A stretch of DNA of 9,226 nt from Bacillota bacterium. Lineage in GTDB: Bacteria > Bacillota > Clostridia > Lachnospirales > Lachnospiraceae. The notes under the pieces were generated by a model, which had not been told where the DNA came from, did no database searches, and saw only the letters and a program-made list of their open reading frames with translations. Both the position numbers and the translations under genes were made by a program. The stretch is taken from positions 1-9,226 of the forward strand of contig JAGFXQ010000151.1 of NCBI GenBank assembly GCA_017861355.1, written 5' to 3'. Below, piece after piece: positions 6,328-9,226 of the stretch; positions within the stretch are counted from its first letter, which is position 1, and every line of letters starts with the position of its first letter.

Positions 6328-6376
6328 TTAAATTAAAGCCGGGCTACTGCTCTCCATCGAAGTGCAATAGTCCGGC
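6328..6376 (-). terminator. Intrinsic terminator after the L,D-transpeptidase gene
   Basis: On the minus strand, GCCGGACTATTGC (6364-6376) pairs with GCAGTAGCCCGGC (6338-6350) across a 13-nt loop, with one A-C mismatch and one G-U wobble in 13 bp. TTTAATTTAA follows. It lies about 50 bp after the L,D-transpeptidase stop and separates that gene from the peptidase gene. The plus-strand direction has no T tract. Confidence 0.8.
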
Positions 6377-6425
6377 AACCAATGAACCTCTGTCATAGCC
6401 TGTAATAATCTTCGGCCTGACCTAA

Positions 6426-6785
6426 CTATACCACAATCTTAACTGTGGTTCCTGTCGGAACCAGATTACTTAGTTCAATGACATCCTTATTATACATACG
6501 GATACAGCCATTGGAGATGTTCTTACCTATTGAACCGGGATTGTTCGTTCCATGAATACCATAGCTGCCGCTTGTTGCACTTAAGCCCATCCACCGGGCT
6601 CCAAAGGGGCCTCCCGGGTGCGATGCCTTGTTCTTTATCTTAAAGTTTCCGATTGGTGTCGGAGTTGAGGATTTGCCTACTGCTACAGGATAAGATTTAT
6701 AAAGCACCCCATTCTTGAATAAGGATAAGGTGTGGTTACCGACATTGATTATGATACAATAATTCGCAGGTGCTTCCGAATTCAT
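6426..6785 (-). CDS. Minimal YkuD-type L,D-transpeptidase
   Basis: This 119-residue protein is essentially a bare YkuD (PF03734) domain. Catalytic motifs are intact: YGIHGTNNPGSIG with His78, and SNGCIRM with the nucleophile Cys94 and Arg96. The family makes 3-3 cross-links in peptidoglycan or transfers L,D-linked peptides. There is no signal peptide, LysM or membrane anchor, so the protein seems to stay in the cytoplasm unless carried otherwise. By family knowledge, Bacillus subtilis YkuD also lacks a signal peptide and is a spore protein, though it carries a LysM domain. A mother-cell or spore role is therefore plausible here. AGGAG lies 4-5 nt before the ATG. Its own -10 box and terminator suggest a single-gene transcript. 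Confidence 0.93.
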   Translation of the reverse strand: MNSEAPANYCIIINVGNHTLSLFKNGVLYKSYPVAVGKSSTPTPIGNFKIKNKASHPGGPFGARWMGLSATSGSYGIHGTNNPGSIGKNISNGCIRMYNKDVIELSNLVPTGTTVKIVV

Positions 6786-6806
6786 ATTACTCCTGATAAC
6801 GGTATT

Positions 6807-6821
6807 TAGTATATTATACTA
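6807..6821 (-). promoter_or_regulatory. -10 region of the L,D-transpeptidase promoter
   Basis: A perfect TATAAT (6813-6818, minus strand) sits inside a 15-bp palindrome, TAGTATA-A-TATACTA. It lies about 25-30 bp upstream of the ribosome binding site. No convincing -35 box is seen 16-18 bp further upstream, so the promoter may need an activator or another sigma factor. Confidence 0.45.
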
Positions 6822-6858
6822 TCCTTTCCCGTGAATTGCTCTATTTTCGATATAATTA

Positions 6859-7919
6859 TTAATTTTGTAGTTTGATATATGCTTTGCCTCTTTTTCGTAC
6901 AAGCTTTGGTTCCGTCTGTTGTTTCCCGATACGAAGCTCCCCTTCAATGGATTGCCATACTACCTTTTGTCCTTCATCGATGAATTTATAAATCAATTTT
7001 TTCATAAATCCTTTCGTTTCCGGACTCATATTGGAATAGGCTTTGATCATCGCATTCACTGCCAGCCTCTTCTCGGAAGAAATACCACTGATTGTCCCCA
7101 ATCCGGATGCATCAATAATAGAGAATAGCTCTTCCACAAAGGTTGCTCTTTCTTCCATCGATATCTCATTCAGCCATTGCCGTAAGGCCTGATTAAGAAA
7201 AATACTCGATTTGCTTACTACCTGTTTATATACAAAATGATTGCCAAGAACCTCCCAGGATAAAGCATTATGTTGCATAATGCCCTTCTGATTACTATTG
7301 ACCACCATATAATCCTCCAGATGCTCCATCAGCATCCCGACTACGGAAGATTTGGGAAGCATTGTATGAATCTTAGATACTACATTGTGGTAATTCTCAC
7401 TTTCCAGAAATTTCTCCTGAAAGCCCGGTCCGTCATTATTATATACGGCAATAATACGGTCCTGTATCTCTTCTAAGGAAGCCGCTACATAGACAGCGAG
7501 ATTGCCTCCCTTCGAATGTCCTCCAAGGTAAATATCACCCTGCAGATTACTTACAATATATTTGGTATATTCTACAGCATCCCTTTGTGCCTGCACCTCA
7601 TCGAGAAAGCTCATCATAAAATCTTCCTTCCATCCGATTAGATTATCATCGGTGCCCCGGAAAGCAATATAATGAATCCGATCGCTTAAGGAAAATACAA
7701 TTGCGGAAAACTGCTCTGAATTATCATAGTTAAGACGATTGATATAGTAAGACAATCGTAGTCCACCGTAGCGACGGGTACCAGCCGCCTTAAGCAAAAG
7801 ATCCGGTATATATTCAAAAAAAGGATCCTTACAGCGTGGTGCCGTCAAATCAATAGCATCATAGGTCGTTCAAAGCTCAAATCCCCACGCCAATCCAGAT
7901 ATTCCATTATGCTATTCAA
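6859..7919 (-). pseudogene. Mbeg1/DUF2974 lipase-like gene, frameshifted near the N terminus
   Basis: The body (open from 7848 down) is an alpha/beta-hydrolase of the Mbeg1-like/DUF2974 family. It has FRGTDD as oxyanion region, GHSKGG as nucleophile elbow (Ser112 counted from 7848), NNDGPGF with a likely catalytic Asp, and QHNAL with a candidate His. The natural start appears to be a TTG at 7919, 7 nt after AGGAGG (7927-7932). It reads MNSIMEYLDWRGDLSFERP, the family's typical N terminus, then stops at 7845-7847. The homologous reading continues one frame over as YDAIDLTAPR. A one-base loss at about 7863-7864 explains this, and restoring it would give about 353 residues. From memory, family members also have some tens of extra residues after WRGDL, so a deletion is possible. 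The TTG at 7848 has no ribosome binding site. Alternatives are a sequencing error or programmed frameshifting. Confidence 0.75.
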
Positions 7920-8241
7920 GCGATCCCCTCCTCTTGGTTTGTATGAATCGTGCCACAAAATCTCTGCAACAAATTTATATCAATGCTAAAATAATCTGAT
8001 ATATCTATTATAACCTAGTCAAGCTTCAAAGGAAAGTAATGAAATCAGGATAACTTTGTTCCTGTGATATCATCACGGAAGCTGCAGATTTTTCTTGTTA
8101 TAATCTACTAAGTTCTATATTAGTAAGATTTACAAGCCAAGAACCTGGGGTACCATATGTCCCATCGCAACGGTATCCGATGTTATACAATAATACAAAT
8201 GAACAGAAAAGTTCATTTGTCATAAATAAGGAGGTTATCCA
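7920..8241. other. 322-bp intergenic region between divergent genes
   Basis: Apart from the ribosome binding sites at both ends and the dyad at 8195-8220, it contains isolated -10-like boxes: TATAAT at 8099-8104 and TACAAT at 8186-8191 on plus, and a TATAAT near 8010 on minus. None has a -35 at acceptable spacing. A short GTGAT-ATC-ATCAC dyad lies near 8064-8076. I see no gene; a 22-codon frame at 8157-8225 lacks a ribosome binding site. Confidence 0.6.
8195..8220 (+). promoter_or_regulatory. Operator-like dyad ahead of the split permease
   Basis: Perfect 10-bp arms, ACAAATGAAC and GTTCATTTGT, surround AGAAAA. The dyad lies just downstream of a TACAAT (8186-8191) and 7 bp before the AAGGAGGT ribosome binding site (8228-8235). 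The TGAA...TTCA halves resemble ArsR/SmtB-family (CzrA/SmtB) sites, but the spacing is 8 rather than the usual 6. As RNA it could also fold into a hairpin near the ribosome binding site. It is not a terminator, as no T tract follows. Confidence 0.65.
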
Positions 8242-8721
8242 ATGGATTCCTACATTTTCTATGGAGTTGCCATAATCCTGTTGATTCTTTCTTTTATTAA
8301 AGATAAGAAGAAAACAAAAATGGCATTAAAAAAAGCATGGAAGGCATTCGAAAATATCCTGCCTGAATTTCTTGTCGTAATATTACTGGTTGGGTTGTTG
8401 CTTGCATTTCTTAACCCACAAACAATCTCAAAAATAATTGGCTCAGAATCCGGTTGGTTTGGCGTAATGTTGGCTGCTATGATTGGGTCAGTAACACTTA
8501 TTCCCGGGTTTGTCGCTTTTCCAACAGCTGCAATTCTACTGGAAAACGGTGCAGGCTATATGCAGATCGCAGCATTTGTTTCAACTCTAATGATGGTCGG
8601 CGTGATAACACTCCCAGTTGAAATCAAATACTTTGGAAAAAAAATCTCAGTTCTTCGTAATATATTAGCATTTTTCTTTTCTTTTATCGTTGCGTTATTA
8701 ATCGGATTGGTGGTGATATAG
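8242..8721 (+). CDS. Split COG0701 permease, first subunit
   Basis: This 159-residue membrane protein corresponds to one half of a COG0701/PF03773 permease. It has an N-terminal helix, a basic stretch (KDKKKTK), then about four helices. The family core appears as GSVTLIPGFVAFPTAAILLE followed by a helix with LPVEIKYFGKK, parallel to the cores in the one-piece permease at 1574-2578. It lacks the CxC pair seen there and has no cysteine at all, so metalloid-thiol binding by this half is unlikely and the substrate may differ. AAGGAGGT lies 6 nt before the ATG. The stop codon at 8719-8721 is followed directly by the ATG of the second subunit, indicating coupled translation and a two-subunit complex. 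An operator-like dyad sits just upstream. Confidence 0.88.
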   Translation: MDSYIFYGVAIILLILSFIKDKKKTKMALKKAWKAFENILPEFLVVILLVGLLLAFLNPQTISKIIGSESGWFGVMLAAMIGSVTLIPGFVAFPTAAILLENGAGYMQIAAFVSTLMMVGVITLPVEIKYFGKKISVLRNILAFFFSFIVALLIGLVVI

Positions 8722-9226
8722 ATGAAAAAATTAATCAAAAGATATCGTGTATTTTTAATCGTGCTCGTTGCTATGGTTATATTAACCATCTTTAACCGGC
8801 AGTTAGGCTGGAAAGCCCTAAGTATAACCGCAAATTCTGTAAAGGAAATGTTGCTTGTCATCCCTCCTATCTTCCTGCTCCTTGGCCTTCTTGATGTCTG
8901 GGTACCCAGAGAGACTATGGTCAAATATATGGGGGAAGGTTCGGGTCTGAAAGGAGTCTTATTAGCCATCTTTATAGGCTCCGCTGCTGCCGGCCCATTA
9001 TATGGTGCTTTTCCGGTCGCTGCAGTGTTCATGAAAAAAGGAGTAAAGTTCATGAATATCCTTATTTTTATCGGTGCATGGTCCACTACGAAGATCCCAA
9101 TGTTTCTCTTTGAGATGGCTGCTCTGGGAAGCAGATTTGCTATTGCAAGATTACTGATTGATATTCCCGGAATTATCATAATTGCTTTTCTCCTTTCTAA
9201 ATTGGTATCGAAAAAGGAAGTTGATG
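8722..9226 (+). CDS. Split COG0701 permease, second subunit (runs off the window)
   Basis: The frame is open from the ATG at 8722 to the window edge, 168 complete codons, with no stop reached. The protein is polytopic. Its core, GSAAAGPLYGAFPVAAVFMKKG, then TTKIPMFLFEMAALG, matches the second family core in the one-piece permease (GTIPIAEALLSKG...). No cysteine is seen in the visible part. The start directly abuts the stop of the first subunit, and only a weak GGTGGTGAT lies ahead, so expression probably depends on translational coupling. Length so far is near the roughly 160-170 residues expected for a half-permease, so little is likely missing. What follows it (for example a thioredoxin-like or ArsR gene) would help to decide the substrate. 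Confidence 0.88.
   Translation, partial: MKKLIKRYRVFLIVLVAMVILTIFNRQLGWKALSITANSVKEMLLVIPPIFLLLGLLDVWVPRETMVKYMGEGSGLKGVLLAIFIGSAAAGPLYGAFPVAAVFMKKGVKFMNILIFIGAWSTTKIPMFLFEMAALGSRFAIARLLIDIPGIIIIAFLLSKLVSKKEVD

Noticed and set aside
8099..8104. TATAAT as a plus-strand promoter for the split permease
   Set aside because: No -35 element occurs at 15-19 bp upstream, and it lies far from the gene. Listed only as an isolated box.
8157..8225. 22-codon frame before the split permease, a possible leader peptide
   Set aside because: There is no Shine-Dalgarno sequence ahead of it, no biased codon run typical of attenuators, and it spans the dyad. It is not supportable as a gene.
8556..9179. 207-codon open frame on the minus strand
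   Set aside because: It lies antisense to both split-permease genes, crosses their junction, has no ribosome binding site and shows no recognisable domain. It is a shadow of membrane-protein codons.

Overview
The window looks like a chromosomal segment of a low-GC, anaerobic, endospore-forming Firmicute, most likely a Lachnospiraceae/Clostridia member. This rests on strong AGGAGG-type ribosome binding sites, AT-rich intergenic DNA, a Gly/Cys-rich small protein of a clostridial type behind a sporulation-like -10 box, and an Mbeg1-like (DUF2974) gene. The genus cannot be fixed from the sequence alone. No tRNA, rRNA, CRISPR array, transposase or phage gene was seen.

Region 1 (about 56-2653, minus strand) is a compact arsenic-type resistance operon. 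In transcription order it encodes a one-piece COG0701/ArsP-like permease, a small thioredoxin-like protein with an extra N-terminal cysteine cluster, and an Acr3-type arsenite efflux pump, and it ends in a strong intrinsic terminator. It has a textbook promoter (TTGACA-17-TATAAT). A 10/11-matched inverted repeat brackets the -10 box, as expected for an ArsR/SmtB repressor, but no repressor gene lies beside it in the window.

Region 2 (2724-5085, minus strand) holds a secreted metallophosphoesterase lipoprotein and a TIM-barrel sugar isomerase/epimerase-like protein. The leader between them carries two copies of a 40-bp direct repeat. The isomerase start should move to 5085, because the ribosome binding site touches the upstream ATG.

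Region 3 (5086-5675) is a regulatory zone with three perfect palindromes, two of which overlap, and a mother-cell-sigma-like promoter. It drives a small Gly/Cys-rich protein built from an internal repeat. A nested hairpin with a perfect 14-bp outer stem closes the region.

Region 4 (5664-7919, minus strand) has a C39/papain-like cysteine peptidase, a minimal L,D-transpeptidase with its own terminator, and an Mbeg1/DUF2974 lipase-like gene that appears frameshifted near its N terminus.

Region 5 (7920-9226, plus strand) is a 322-bp intergenic stretch ending in a 10-bp dyad, followed by a two-gene (split) version of the same COG0701 permease family; the second gene runs off the end. The window therefore carries a one-piece and a two-piece permease of one family, each behind its own repressor-like dyad.
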